Shown in pieces: positions 8,886 to 20,637 of a stretch of DNA of 64,000 bases. Source of the DNA: Cordylochernes scorpioides. Lineage: Eukaryota > Arthropoda > Arachnida > Pseudoscorpiones > Chernetidae. The stretch lies in contig CP092865.1 of the NCBI GenBank assembly GCA_030710605.1, positions 27,034,947 to 27,098,946 of the forward strand, read 5' to 3'. The notes beneath the pieces were generated by a model. The model made no database searches, had not been told where the DNA came from, and was given only the letters and a program-made list of their open reading frames with translations. The first letter of the stretch is position 1, and each line of letters opens with the position of its first letter. The position numbers were made by a program, and so were the translations under genes.

Positions 8886-9777
8886 CTAGCGGATGTGCCC
8901 AGCTTCGCCCGGGTTTTACCCGAGTGAATGTTTGTCTAACGAACATTTGTTAAAACAATTCTCTACAAACTTATAAAAATAAAGATATATTTTGATAATT
9001 TGAAACTCGTAAATTTGAATCTCTCGATAAAGTGAACATTTTTTCCCGGTCCCTGTGTGCCGTGTCATCCTGAATTTTGTCTTCCATAATTTTCTGCATT
9101 ACAAAATCGTCGTTTTATCTAGTGAACATTTTTTCCCGGTCCCTTGAAAGATATTCGATAAGTTGAATAAAATCATGGTCGTGAATCTCTCGATAAAGTG
9201 ATTATTTTTTCCCGGTCCCTGTGTGCCGTGTCATCCTGAATTTTGTCTTTCCTAATTTTCTACATTACAAAATCATCGTTTTATCTACATATTTTCCCGG
9301 TCCCTTGAATATTACTCGATAGGTTGAATAGAATCATGGTCGTTTATGGAAGATGGACGTAGTTCCCGGAGGTTACCCGCCCCCCCAGCGCCAGGACCTC
9401 TTGATCCCTCTGATTGGCCGGCGGCCCGACGGGGGTGGGGGGGAGGGGGGGGAGGGGGGGGGGGGGAAGGGGGTATCTTGATCCCTCTGATTGGTCGGTG
9501 GGAACTTGGACTGTCCAATGGCCGGCGGCCGGACGGGGGGGGGCAGACCTAAGCCTAAGGTGGCGTTGCTTGCGAGTTGAAGCTACAAATCTGCAAATAA
9601 CTCTAAGGATATTAAAGATATTCAAGATATTATTTTTCGTAAACCTTTCCGGGGATACACCTAATAATATCCCAAAATTTCACGGCGATTGGATGTATGG
9701 TTTTCGAATCCATAGAGGACACACAAACACACACACACACACACAGACACACAGACATTCAATTTTATATATATAGA
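8886..9777 (-). mobile_element. Non-autonomous Helitron
   Basis: On the minus strand the 5' end is TCTATATATATAAAATTG and the 3' end is a GC-rich ACCCGGGC hairpin followed by CTAG. Host A (8885) and T (9778) flank it, as expected for insertion between A and T. Inside are a tandem duplication of about 170 bp (9018-9187 and 9188-9345) containing CGGTCCC motifs, a G-run rich core (9360-9545) and a CA microsatellite (9721-9755). It shares its core with the Helitron at 31019-31524. The duplicated part carries a segment resembling the LTR at 45470-45636. The open frames across the G-rich core are by-products of composition. Confidence 0.8.
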
Positions 9778-9797
9778 TTATATAATTAATAAAAGTA

Positions 9798-9968
9798 TTT
9801 AAGCACGAATGCTTATTTTTTGTCACACAAATCAAACCTCTACTGTCCTTACTGAGATAAAAAAAAAATATTGGAAGGGCTTGGCTCATCAGTGATGAAT
9901 ATTTTTTCATCGCAGTAAGGACAGTAGTGAGGTTTGATTTGTGTGAAAAAAGAAACATCCGTGCATAA
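9798..9968. repeat. Family S-related element with long terminal inverted repeats
   Basis: CACACAAATCAAACCTC with TACTGTCCTTACTG on the left is mirrored by CAGTAAGGACAGTA with GAGGTTTGATTTGTGTG on the right. The centre holds GGCTTGGCTCATCAGTGATG. Confidence 0.7.
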
Positions 9969-10059
9969 ATATTTCCATTTCTTATATATAGATGTCGTGT
10001 TATGCTTTATAATAACATATATTACTCAATATTTATTGCATATGTGCTGATATATGTAA

Positions 10060-10450
10060 ATAAATCTTTAATTAAAAAATAATATATTAGATCAAAATAC
10101 AATTCATTTTACCAATATTTCAGTTGGCTGAACGCCAACCTTTATCAAGGTATTATAATATATTAATATGTACACATTAATATGTTATAATACCTTTAAA
10201 AAGGTTGGCGTTCAGCCAACTGAAATATTGGTAAAATAAATTGTATTTTGATCCAATATACAGTTAAACCTGTCTATAGCGCCCCCTCTAAATAGCGCCT
10301 TCCTCTTTATAGCGCCCGATTTTAAACATTACAATGTAAACATTTTACATTAAAAGTGACCTGTCTATTACACCCTATTTTGGTAAGTCCCAAGAGGGGG
10401 CGCTATAGACAGGTTTAACTCTGTATGCCTTTTTAATTAAAGATCTATTT
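10060..10450. repeat. Palindromic repeat interrupted by a MITE
   Basis: Left arm 10060-10170 and right arm 10172-10260 plus 10424-10450 are reverse complements (TTAATTAAAAA outside, TTGGCGTTCAGCCAA inside). The right arm is split by the TA-flanked MITE at 10261-10423, so the palindrome is the older structure. Confidence 0.7.
10261..10423. mobile_element. Tigger/pogo-like MITE
   Basis: 163 bp with terminal inverted repeats CAGTTAAACCTGTCTATAGC and its complement (one arm ending AACTCTG), flanked by TA on both sides. CAGT ends with TA duplications are typical of pogo-type Tc1/mariner elements. No transposase. Confidence 0.72.
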
Positions 10451-10776
10451 ATGGATTTCTCTATTTTCAAAATGTAAATATATTCGCAGCCCCTATAGAG
10501 AAAGTAGTGTTACAAATTCCTTATCAATTCTGAGCATCAAAGGCAGGAGTTGGGAAACCGGTAGATTAGAGACTTAAAGGTCAGAGTCCCATACAGCTCT
10601 GTGATAAATTCTCTGGTTTTATTTAGTTATACAAAATGTTTTGACAAAAGTTAGCGTTCAACCAACCGAAATATTGGGGAATAAATATTTTTATACTATC
10701 CAATATATACCATTTTATTATCTAATTAAGTACTATGTGATAAAAATATATTTATTATAATTATTACTTTTTAATA

Positions 10777-10950
10777 CAGTAGAACCTCCACGAGAGGACA
10801 CCTAATTGCAGAGCCAAAGTGTCCTTTAGGAAGACGTGTCCTCTTATCAGAGAGTTGCAAAAAAGTAAAAATGGTAATTTTACAAATTAAAACTGTCCTT
10901 TATAGAGAGGTGTCCTCTAGCATGAGTGTCCTCTCATGAAGGTTTTAGTG
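10777..10950. mobile_element. Second Tigger/pogo-like MITE
   Basis: 174 bp, ends CAGTAGAACCTCCACGAGAG and CTCTCATGAAGGTTTTAGTG, TA on both sides. The interior repeats the GTGTCCTCT motif. A single related end (CAGTCGAACCTCCCATTAG) lies at 11250. Confidence 0.7.
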
Positions 10951-11084
10951 TACAGGGCAATAACGCGTCATCTATACATTAGAAATACAACCATTAAACA
11001 CGATGTTTGTTATGATGAAAAATTTTATCAAGACATATATATCTGTTTTAAGGTATAGAAACTCTAGCGCTAACACGTTTCTTT

Positions 11085-11230
11085 ATTCTTTTTTTAATAA
11101 AGCAATTTTTCTACTGCTTGCAATGGCAATGGTAAATAGGTTTGGAGGGCCTGGCTCATCAGTGGTGAATCATCCCAGCAGTTTCGCCAGTTGGTCTCGC
11201 TCTTCAAAGTTCACTGAAAAAAATATTTTC
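11085..11230 (-). repeat. Family S repeat
   Basis: Contains GGGCCTGGCTCATCAGTGGT, CAGCAGTTTCGCCAGTT and the TTTCTACTGC block, in inverse orientation to the copy at 53460-53755. Confidence 0.7.
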
Positions 11231-11689
11231 GATAGTTTAAATCATAGTACAGTCGAACCTCCCATTAGAGACCGCTGCATAGAAACAGATCTTCTCTCCC
11301 GGGGCTGGTCCCTTATTGGAGTTTGGACTATGTCAAGTTAAATTATTGTTTATTTTATACAAAGTTGGTGTTACTCAGGGAGGTGGTATTTTATCTGTGA
11401 TTCGCATTGGAGTTCTCTCAATGTATGTAATATTAGGGGCATATTTGATTATCTATTGAAAGGTTTTGGTTTGAAGGTTATTATTCAGATGTTTAAGCCT
11501 TTATATCTTGAAAATGTTTCTGGCAAGTATTAACTTTGGAGAGAGTCAATGTTTGAAAGATATATGTGCTATCTGTACAGGAGGTACACATGTTTTCGAC
11601 AAAGTCATTATGACAAAGGCAAGTTACATTGACGCATCAAATGAAAATAACCTGGTTGTATATAAAAGAGAAGTTCCAAATTAATGGAA

Positions 11690-11770
11690 ATTATATATAA
11701 TTACATCAACAACAAAAGCCTTTATTAAGACATTTTGTCTTATATAGACTCGGCCCGGAGACTAAGAAAG
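11690..11770 (-). repeat. Possible non-LTR 3' end
   Basis: CAACAACAAAAGCCTTTATT resembles the A-rich/GTT tail and CCTAATAAAGG end of the family at 37566-38060, but the rest differs. Confidence 0.3.
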
Positions 11771-11779
11771 AGCTAACGA

Positions 11780-12030
11780 TAAAAGAAAGTATTTTTTATG
11801 AGTTTCTTCACAATGAGTTTTTTACAAAACACTAGCTTTCAAGCGATAATCGCTCTTCCACAGGCTTAATAAAAACATCGACAATATCTTACAATAAATA
11901 TTTACAAAAAAACAAACGCGCGAAAGAGCGATTATCGCTTAAAAGCTAGTGTTTTGAAATAAAAATAAATTGTGAGAAAATATTTTGTAATTTTAAAACG
12001 TTTTTCACAATTTTATCATTAAAAGAAAGT
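11780..12030. repeat. Palindrome with hammerhead-like arms
   Basis: AACACTAGCTTTCAAGCGAT with AATCGCTCTTCCACAGG at 11827-11865 is mirrored by GAGCGATTATCGCTTAAAAG with CTAGTGTTTTG at 11936-11957. Each arm has a GAGCGATTATCGCTT hairpin followed by GAAAGC (left arm, minus strand), a decayed hammerhead or PLE terminus; CTGTGGA replaces CTGATGA. Confidence 0.6.
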
Positions 12031-12039
12031 ATTATAAAG

Positions 12040-12570
12040 AAAATTATAACCATAAGATTTATACAGGCTTGGTGGTGAGACATAACAAACATGTGTGTCT
12101 TTCAATCAACTTCGTTTTATTTTCTAACAATATCCTCAGTTTCTGCTGAGCTGGTGGTACAAGTAAACCATGTTCTCATTGGTCAACGACTCAGAGAGAA
12201 GCTTGTATTCTCTCACTTGTTTCCATGATAGGCTTGTATGGCTGGTAATTTTGTCTTTACCTCTCAAGTCTAGAACAAGGAATAATTCTATATATAGGAT
12301 AGCCTCTTTCATATACGCATAACTCAGATTTTAATCAACAGTCTTTTTTCTATTAGCATTCTTGGAATTCTATCTTCTATCCTGTCCTGTACTTCGTTAC
12401 CAACATCTCTTTTGAAAATTATTTCTCATAGGATTTTTCTTCACTTCTTATTAAATACTATTTAAATGTTGAAAAGGATGTCTCCTCATGTTCTTCTGTG
12501 ATTGGTGTTCATCAGATAATAGAAGCTTTTTCCTTTCCAACTCCTCTTTCAACTGTGTTTATTGTGAAAC
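12040..12570. other. AT-rich DNA, nothing recognised
   Basis: No repeat match or coding motif seen. Confidence 0.4.
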
Positions 12571-12575
12571 AGAAA

Positions 12576-12655
12576 ATTCATCAACTTTTCCCACAGAATT
12601 TTCTATACACAATTATAATTGTGTATAGAAAATTCTGTGGGAAAAGTTGATGAAT
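12576..12655. repeat. Perfect 80-bp palindrome without spacer
   Basis: The 40 bases to the left of 12615/12616 are the exact reverse complement of the 40 to the right (outer ends ATTCATCAAC and GTTGATGAAT). An AT-only repeat run (TATTAAATACTGAATAATA type) follows to about 12728. Confidence 0.85.
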
Positions 12656-12729
12656 AATAATATTAAATACTGAATATTATTATATTAAATATTATTATAT
12701 TAAATACTGAATAATAATTATTATTCAGC

Positions 12730-13640
12730 CTATGTTTCTTCTACGTTGTTTATTACCTAATAGAATTTGTTGTGATAAAAATAAATTACATTTTGTCATC
12801 CTATCGCTTGACTCGTTTTTAAACGCGAAATTGTTAACAAATGTGTTTCAAATTTATTTACTCTTCTTAAATTATAAATCCATTTGACGATATCTCTTTC
12901 TTTTAGGATTCTACAGAATAACGAATCGTGTAAAGTATCGTACAACAACGGTTCAATGGTGAACAGTTTCTATTATACCTGGGGCGGCCAACACGAAGGC
13001 TGAGTGTAGAGAGACGCTTTGAGGAATTAGGTCAAATAAACCTACATTTTTACATATAGCCTTGTGTATGGATTTGCCAAAGAGAGCCTTCAAAGTAAAA
13101 TAATAAAAAGCAAAAGCCATTTACATTTATTGATAATAATGTAGAGACCATATAAACAGGATAACCTCAATAAGATATAATTAGTCCTAAACATTGATTT
13201 GTCATAGGAAAAAAAAAAGATACAAATATAAGATCAAATCTAAATTAAAGAATGAAAAAAGAGAGTATTTATATGTGATAGATACCTCGTTGAAAGAAAA
13301 CAAATAAAAATTAGGTGCATGACCCTGCAAGAAATAGTATTTCTGATATTTGACTCGTCTGCTGAAGATACTGGCTACCCGTGCTTGAAATGTGACAAGA
13401 GACAATAAACCTGAAGACACTCACAGCTGAACTTCCTTGGTTTATCAGGTAAATTACAGAGGTACTCCTGGAATGTATGTGGCTGACTTCACTGGAGCCA
13501 GCTTGGGAGAACTCCGAGTGGAGCCGTTGAACAGGCGATGCCCTGCGTACCTTCCACGTCAGACCCACACGTACACAAACTACTAATTCGGCAATTACTT
13601 AGTTGACAGAATTCAAAATGTTATTTATACTGATCGAGTA
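12730..13640. other. Unassigned DNA
   Basis: An 85-codon minus-strand frame at 13311-13568 and a few others carry no recognised motif. Nothing else identified. Confidence 0.35.
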
Positions 13641-14649
13641 CATCCTTTATATCTATAAAAATGAAATGCGAAATCGATGTTTGTTATCGCATCACGCAAA
13701 ATCTACTGACTCAATCATTATGGAATTTCGCATGTAGGTAGCTGAAGATTTCGTTTAACATATAGGCTATTCAAAAAACGAAAAGGTTTAATGTGCTATT
13801 TTTAAAAAATGTTAAACCAAAATTCCTTAGTTCAAGCCTTTTACCGCTTGGCGGCGCACTGGTCGCGACGATAAATGAATCTGATTGGTTAATAATTTTA
13901 CACGTTGTTGTTTTGTAATTTTACCCGATTAATGTGTGTCTTTAAAAGGTAAGATTATTTTTATATATTTAAACTCTTTTAAAATAATTTTAATCGATCA
14001 TTATCAAATAAATACGCCCCCGGAACCTGGGTTAATTAAAACTGTATTGTGAAATTTCGCACGTAGGGAGTTGAGGTTTTGGTTTAACATTTAGGCTAAA
14101 AGTACAAAAATTGCATTTCGAAAAACTTTCTTTTCCTTTTTAGAAGGTAGATTTTATTTAATCATTTAGTAATATTTTTTCAATTTAAATTAATTGGAAT
14201 TATTATTTATTTCGCAGCTTATTCATATATTTTGCTTCGTTTAATTTTAATTAGTGTAAATATAACGATCTACATCTTTAACGATAAGTGTAGTATTTTA
14301 TCTCATAAGGTATATTATTTTTAGAACAGTATTCTATTTTTTTTCTTTCTTATATTTAGAGTGCGTATAAATTTTATTAAAGTTGTAAAAAGTATATTTA
14401 TTGAAAAAAGTATGTTTTACAATATAACTTGCTACATATATTTTACTATATGTTTGTTCCATGTAATATGTTTATGCTCTAATAGCATTTATATATATTT
14501 ATATGGTTCAACCATATTTTTATATGAATGCATTTAGATATATATCCTGACCCATATAGGGTTAATTAATAACTCATTTGACATTTTACCTTTATTTATG
14601 GTCTTGGCAATATATATGTAAAGCTTTTTAGGTAAAAAAGAATTGAGTT

Positions 14650-15600
14650 ATATTTTGAAATATAGATAAAAATCACAAGGAGAAGCAAGACCAGATCCAA
14701 ATAAATAAATTATGTGTGGTTTCAGAAACAGCATTGTTACCATCTTCAGACAAAAGTACTGAATACATTCAGTAATTTTGTCTTTATAAGGTGACAATGC
14801 TGTTATTGAAACATCACACATAATTCGTTTATTTTTTATTTGGTCTTGCTTTTTTGATATTTTTAACATTGCCCTTGACTATTTGAAAATGATGCAAATT
14901 TCCTAATTATTTTATGCCATTTTAAAAAGTACATTCTTTTGTAATAATATCTAATTTCCCACATTTTCCTAAAACTGCCAACAATTTACTAATAAAAAAA
15001 AAATCCAAGTCTGGGTATTTCAGTATTGCAGATATATTACATTTTTAAAAGTTGTTTAACTATAGATGTACATGCCGGATTAGGTGCCCTTAAAAATGTT
15101 TAATCTGGCTGTTTCTTCTTGAACTGCCGAGAGTGAAGTGGAGAAAGTGAAATTTTCAGGTTGCGAGGCCCATTTCCCTTAATTCACACTAATCCTTTGA
15201 TTTTTTTTTTTCATTTTTTAGATACCAAAGCCAAGTTTGGTTACTTGCACTCACTGGAGGGGTTTGACTTTTTCAAGAATCAGGGGCCATTGGGGCAATT
15301 TTTTTTTTTCAGAACAAATTCCCCAAAACTGGATTCGATGATCCCGGGTCGTGGTTTTTAAAAATCAACAGTTTAGACCACTCCTCCAAAAAAGCACTCT
15401 ATACATTAGATGTGTTTGTGAAATTGATCTTATATTTCAGATTATTTTGACCAGAATTTTTAATTTTGATATTTGCAGTTTATCTCCATTGTGCTGAAAG
15501 AAAATTCTTTACTTAAAGTTTTAAAAACAGTTGGGGGCTCTATTCATTCAAGAGTAAACCCCACTCGAACAATACCCGGGCGAAGCCGGGTCCATATATC
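14650..15600 (+). repeat. Helitron-internal segment, copy 1
   Basis: It shares GTGTGGTTTCAG, the ACTGAATACATTCAGTAATT palindrome, TAGGTGCCCTT, a fragment of the tRNA-derived SINE of 60555-60855 (read on the minus strand) and the final GAAGCCGGGTCCA with 17720-18500. Confidence 0.7.
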
Positions 15601-16392
15601 TATATAGGCTCAATTTATTGGGCAGTTTTTTCAACCAAATTAGACTTTTTTTTAGGCCTTCTTCCATTGTCTTTTTTTTTTTTTTTTGGTTTGCTGTCAT
15701 TTGTTTAGGTAGTATTTAGATCAGTGATTCTCAACCTTTTTTTTGTTGCGGCATTATTTTAAAGATTTGAAAATTTGGCGGCACAATTTTAGAATTTCGC
15801 GGCACACTTTTGCTAACTTGAATGCAAGAAAATTCAAATTATGTATCAATATTTCTATGCAAAATCTAAGTAATATACATCTCTAACATTCAATTTGCTA
15901 ATTTCGTTATTTTAAAAAGTAAAAAAATGAAAAAGAAAAAAAGAAAAACCATTACAAACGTGAACATAATCATATGCCTAAAATTCAGCGACACATTTTT
16001 AGAATTTCGCGGCACACAAAATTACCGCGGCACATTGGTTGAGAATCACTGATTTAGATTTATCTGCTTCATAATATGTAGCTGCTCATATATATCTATG
16101 TATGTTCTATTCATATTTGTTGTGCATATTTTTTCAGCTAATTGTATTTTTTTTTTTACGTCTTCTTCCATTTGATTTTTTTTAATCAGTTGTTTTACGT
16201 TTTCGCTGAGTTTTATGCATTTTTCCCCTCCTTTCAGAATATTTCTATGCTTTTTTTTATTTTGGCCTTAGTCATGAGTCGCGCTTATTTTAATACACTA
16301 TTTTTGAATTTTTTTTTTCAATCTCAGTCCTTTATGTTTTACATTTTTCAGTTATCCTTATTTTTATTTTTACTAATGCTTTGTGTTTGTAG

Positions 16393-16626
16393 GTATGCCA
16401 AGCCATAGGAGAAGCAAACTTTCTCAGCGTTCCAATAGCTCTAGGGTTCAGCATGCTTCAGGGTCAAACATTGCAAGTAGTTGGTGTGCATCTTGAGTCT
16501 CCCTGTTTCTCGCATGGGCAACTCTATGTAGCATGCTCCCGTGTTTCCAGCCCTAAAAATTTATTTGTCTTTAGTTCTACTTTTAGCAAGACACGCAAAA
16601 TTGTTTATCAGGGGGCTTTGATATAG
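16393..16626 (+). pseudogene. PIF1-type Helitron helicase, C-terminal fragment
   Basis: The frame ends at TAG 16624-16626 and contains QGQTLQVVGVHL, CFSHGQLYVACSRV and KNLFVF, which are helicase motifs V-VI of the PIF1 family with the Arg finger in SRV. Upstream, about five residues usually found before QGQTL (the TINK-type stretch) are missing and a stop precedes 16393. This is only the last roughly 75 residues of an enzyme normally over 1000 long. Its presence inside Helitron ends supports the autonomous origin of the surrounding DNA. Confidence 0.78.
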
Positions 16627-17519
16627 ATTTTGACAATTTTGAAAGAGATTTCTTCGAATAATGATTTTGGGAAGCTTGACTTTTGTAACTACATAATTTA
16701 TGAATAATTTGTTATCATTATTGCTCTACTGTAGTTTCATCAATAAAGCTTTTTTTACTTTATTTTATTTTAATTTTTTCACATTTAATTCATTTACATA
16801 ACTCTATTCTTGAAAATTGTTTTTTATTTTTTTTATGGTATCAACATTTCTGGTTCAATTAAGGTTTTTGTTAGCCTGCAACACACCTTATCATAGCTCA
16901 TTGCATTTATCAGGATAACTTTGCTGTTTTGATTTTTACACCATTGGTATTTTCATGCCTCTATAATATTATATTTGTTTGCAGAATTTTATAGACAATT
17001 TGGTTTGGGTTATATACTTTAAGAATTTGTAAAAATATAAAGGTCAAAGTTTTACAACAAAAAAAAATTTTGGAACACCATTTCTCTCCCATTTAATTTA
17101 ATGATGCTTCATTTATGATTTTAAGAATTGCTTTATTTTTATGCATGTTATTTTTAAAATTTGTGTTAGCAAGACATGGAATATTGTTAAGTTAATGTAT
17201 TATTAACATAAACTTTACCAACCCGTGAAGCGTTAGCTCCAAGCTTTTACCACTGGGGGCAGCACTGTTAGAGCTAATAAATGCTTTCGATTGGTGCTTA
17301 CTTTTACATGCTGTTTGTTTTTAGACTAAATTAATACACATCAAGTTAGCATTTTTTCATTCTTCAAAAGTTAAGATTCTATCTTTAACGTTTCATAATA
17401 CTTTTAAAATTAAAGCCGGAAATAATATTGCTTTTTCCCATCCTGCAGGTCTACATTACACTGCAACAGCTATCATAACTCTGGCTTTTGGCATTGATAT
17501 TTATATAATGTGAAAGTAC

Positions 17520-17720
17520 TGTTTGCTACCTTAAGCTCTGGAGAGATTATAATGTGTCTACAGATCCATCATGTGGAAATCACACCATAGTGAAAATGCA
17601 TTTAGCTGGTAGCAATGTATCACATTTGTAGACATGTGGTGCGCTTACAGTAAAAGCAGTCGCTACCTACCCACCATGGTTATCATGGCCTGTACCACGC
17701 GTACTAAGGATAATTAAAAA
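17520..17720. repeat. SINE-related fragment
   Basis: Shares GACATGTGGTG, AAAAGCAGT and CCACCATG-type blocks with 60555-60855, 43935-44100 and 46555-46650. Confidence 0.45.
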
Positions 17721-18500
17721 AAAAAAGGAAGCAAGACCGAATACAAATAATTACATTATGTGTGGTTTCAGTTACATTTTGGCTATCTTCAGACAAAGGT
17801 ACTGAATACATTCAGTAATTTTGTCTTTATATGGCAACAATGCTGTTACTGAAACATCACACATATATATATTTTTTTTTATTTGGTCTTGCTTTTTTGG
17901 TATTTTTAAAATTGCCCTTGACTATTAGAAAATTATGCAAATTAACTATTTAGAAATGTAAGTGCCGGATTAGGTGCCCTTTAAAATGTTTGCTCTGGCT
18001 GTTTGTTCTTGGACAGCCGAGAGTGAAGTGGACAAAGTGAAATTTTCAGGTTGTGCCGACCATTTTCCTTTATTCAAACTAATCATTAGATTTTTTTTTT
18101 AATTTTTAAGAATAAAAGCCCTGTTTGGTTACTTGCACTCACTGGAGGGGTTGGACTTTTTCAAGAATCAGGAGCCATTGGGGCAATTTTTTTTTTTCAG
18201 AACAAAGTGTCTAAATCTGCATTCAATGATCCCGGGTCATGGTTTTTAAAAATTAACAGTTTAGACCACTCCTCCAAACAGCACTCTATTCATTAGATGT
18301 GTTTGTGAAATGGATCCTATATTTCAGATTTTTTCACAAGCATTTTCGATATTGCTGTTTGCAATTTATCTCCATTTTGCTGAAAGAAAATTCATTACAT
18401 TGAGTTTACAAACAGTTGGGGCCTCTATTCATTCATGAGTAAACCTCGCTCGAACACTACACAGGCGAAGCCGGGTCCAGTCGGGTAAAACCCGGGCGTT
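17720..18500 (+). repeat. Helitron-internal segment, copy 2
   Basis: Direct repeat of 14650-15600 with substitutions and indels. It ends in GAAGCCGGGTCCAG and then joins the terminal CCCGGGC hairpin. Confidence 0.7.
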
Positions 18501-18569
18501 GCCCGGGCCACTCGGCTAGTCAGCTATAATTTTAATTCAACATAACGCTGTGTATAAGAAATGAAACTC

Positions 18570-18720
18570 TTAAGCACGATTTACACTTCCTCAAATAAAA
18601 CAAACTTCCTACTGTCTTTACTGCAAGTAAAAATTTTGAGAGTACCTGGCTCATCAGTAGTGAATCCTCTCAGTAGTTTCGGCAGTTTGATCAACCATAC
18701 CGCTTTAAAGAGTTTAACTA
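18570..18720 (-). repeat. Family S repeat
   Basis: TTCCTACTGTCTTTACTGC, ACCTGGCTCATCAGTAGTG and AGTAGTTTCGGCAGTTTGAT blocks, inverse to 53460-53755. Confidence 0.7.
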
Positions 18721-18894
18721 TTGTAGTCGACGCTTCAGCTTATATATCAGACAACACGGTAAGATAGAACCTTGGTTATGTTATTTAATGATGGTTTGTT
18801 TTATTTGGAGTTTTTATTGTCTTATCTACAATTTATACCTGACTGGCCTTGTTTAAATTATACGAAAAAATAGTACAAAGTGAAATCGTACTAG

Positions 18895-19365
18895 GATCAG
18901 GTGGATACATTTTAAGGCATCTTCTGGTGGTAAAAATAAAAGTTGCTGATGGCTTGGGCCATTTGTCGGAATAAATATCAGCAAATCGTTGATTTTCAAT
19001 TATTCCAGAATTGGCCAAATACCTATTCTTGATTTATCAATAAAAGCTGAAGACGTATGCGTTCGGGCTGTTGGCTTTCATCAGCGTGGTGCAAGCTGTA
19101 CCTCAACGACCAAAAAAGATGGCCTTTGGGGCATCCGGAAAAAAATCATGAAACGATTATTTAGGCCGGTAGGGCGTGAGAAGACCAAACTACACCACGT
19201 TGATAAGGGCCAACAGCCTGAAACGCGTAGGTGGTTAGCTTTTTTTATTTATCAAGAAAGTATATTTGACAAATTCTGGAATACTTAAAAAAATCAACGA
19301 TTAGTTGATATTTATTCCGACAGATGGCGCAAGCCACAAGAAACTTTTAGCTTCACGATCAGAAG
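18895..19365. repeat. Family T palindromic element
   Basis: The left arm ends and right arm starts share GATATTTATTCCGACAG with GATGGC-type ends and TTTATCAAG junctions. The centre has CTTTCATCAGCGTGG and, in opposite orientation, CAGCCTGAAACGCGTAGG. The second block compares with the hammerhead-like CTGACGA...GAAACGCGTGAG at 56845-56882. Confidence 0.6.
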
Positions 19366-19551
19366 ATGTCTTTTTCTTAACTTTTTAAAATTGTTTGCGT
19401 ATAAGAGCATTGCTCGATGCATATATACAGCGTACGGCAGCTATTTGAAACAAAATGATGTCCTTGGGAAAAATGAATAGACAAAGGAAAAAGGGAATTT
19501 ATTACATATTAAAGTTTTATATAGATGAACAAATACACTTAAAGGACGACA

Positions 19552-20548
19552 TCATTCAATAAACCCGCCATCAGTGGCAATAACAGCTTCTATACACTGT
19601 CGACTGCAGGCAGTAATGAGATGGGTCTTGGGAATGTTTGCCATTGCATCCACTATAGCACCTCTGAGAGCTGAAACAGTGTTGTGGGAATGACTATTGG
19701 AGTCCCTCTCAACTACGCCCCTCACGTCCAGAGAATTGACATCTAGTAAGCTGGGCCAAACGTTAGTTGTGACATTGTCGGGAATGTTCTCGGCTATCCA
19801 TTCTTGGGTTTTTCTGGATGGATGAGATGGTGCTGAGTCTTGTTGAAAAACATACGGCCTCCCACGTGCTACAGTGGTTAAACACCTCGGCGTAAGCAAC
19901 GGAATTGACTCTGGCACCTGTAGTAAAAGTAAATTGGAGGCATCACATCACCTTCACTACTAACCATCAATGATGCTGAAAATTTGGTATGCATGAACGT
20001 AGGTACCTCATCAGGGCTTTCAAACAGCCACCGATAATTTTTGCGGTTCACCTTTTGGTCCTGAACAAAGTTCTCGTCTGAGAAAAACTAGATCATTCTT
20101 GGTTCCTCGGGATGTTTGAGCTTGTTCAGAAGGCGCTTGGCTCTGGAAAGCGTTTCATATTGGTTTATTCAGACATGAACTGTCCTCTCCGCATCATGTA
20201 TGATTTGTAACGGAGGTCCTCATGAACCACACGTCGAATGGTAGCCTCTCATCAACCTGCAGCTCTCTGGCGAGTGTCCTCATCGACTTCCCAAGGTCCT
20301 CATCGATGACAGCATGGACACGACTTATAAAGTCTGGTGTCTTGATACTGTCAGACGTCCACAATGTCGTTTCCTTTGAGAAAATTCCGCTACATCACCT
20401 TCGCAGCTTCAAATTCTCTCCGAACTTTGAAAACAAATAAACAGGCGACTTTCAAGATTGCAGCAGTTTCTGAATCGGTGTGTCCTGCAGCCAAGGAGAC
20501 AAAAACTGCATGCCTCTTTATTTCTTGCGTAAGAATAGGTTCTGCCAT
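19552..20548 (-). pseudogene. Broken mariner-type (DDE superfamily) transposase
   Basis: Pieces in different frames line up in order along the minus strand. They are an N-terminus MAEPILTQEIKRHAVF from ATG 20546-20548, then SMRTLARELQVDE (first DNA-binding region), RRVVHEDLRYKSYMMRRGQF, RLLNKLKHPEEPRMI, FFSDENFVQDQKVNRKNYRW, HTKFSASLMVSSEGDVMPP and YVFQQDSAPSH (catalytic-core block). The frame ends IEAVIATDGGFIE at stop 19552-19554. At least three frameshifts and several stops separate the pieces. The block that normally follows, with NPLDYYVWG, is altered to NSLDVRGVVERD. This is the short type of mariner/IS630-like transposase common in invertebrate genomes. I could not find its terminal inverted repeats. 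It is inactive. Confidence 0.8.
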
Positions 20549-20637
20549 GTCTACCTGCAACAGAAAAAAACGATGTTACTATAACACACAGGAAAGTTTG
20601 TGCGTCCTCAAATGGCTGCCGCACCCTGTACACATTT

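Larger units (their letters stand above)
13652..18519 (+). mobile_element. Composite Helitron region
   Basis: It begins TCTATAAAAATGAAATGC after host A13651, a standard Helitron 5' end. It finishes with a CCCGGGC/GCCCGGG hairpin and CTAG (18516-18519) before host T18520. Inside lies a Helitron helicase C-terminus (16393-16626) and two copies of a segment of about 800-950 bp (14650-15600 and 17720-18500). Each of those copies also ends in a hairpin-like GGGCGAAGCCGGGT, so at least two Helitron ends are nested here. No intact Rep or helicase frame remains. Whether the outer ends belong to one insertion is not certain. Confidence 0.6.

Noticed and set aside
9312-9776. Pro-rich and Gly-rich overlapping frames on both strands
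   Set aside because: They are produced by G/C homopolymer runs in the GC-rich core of the Helitron.
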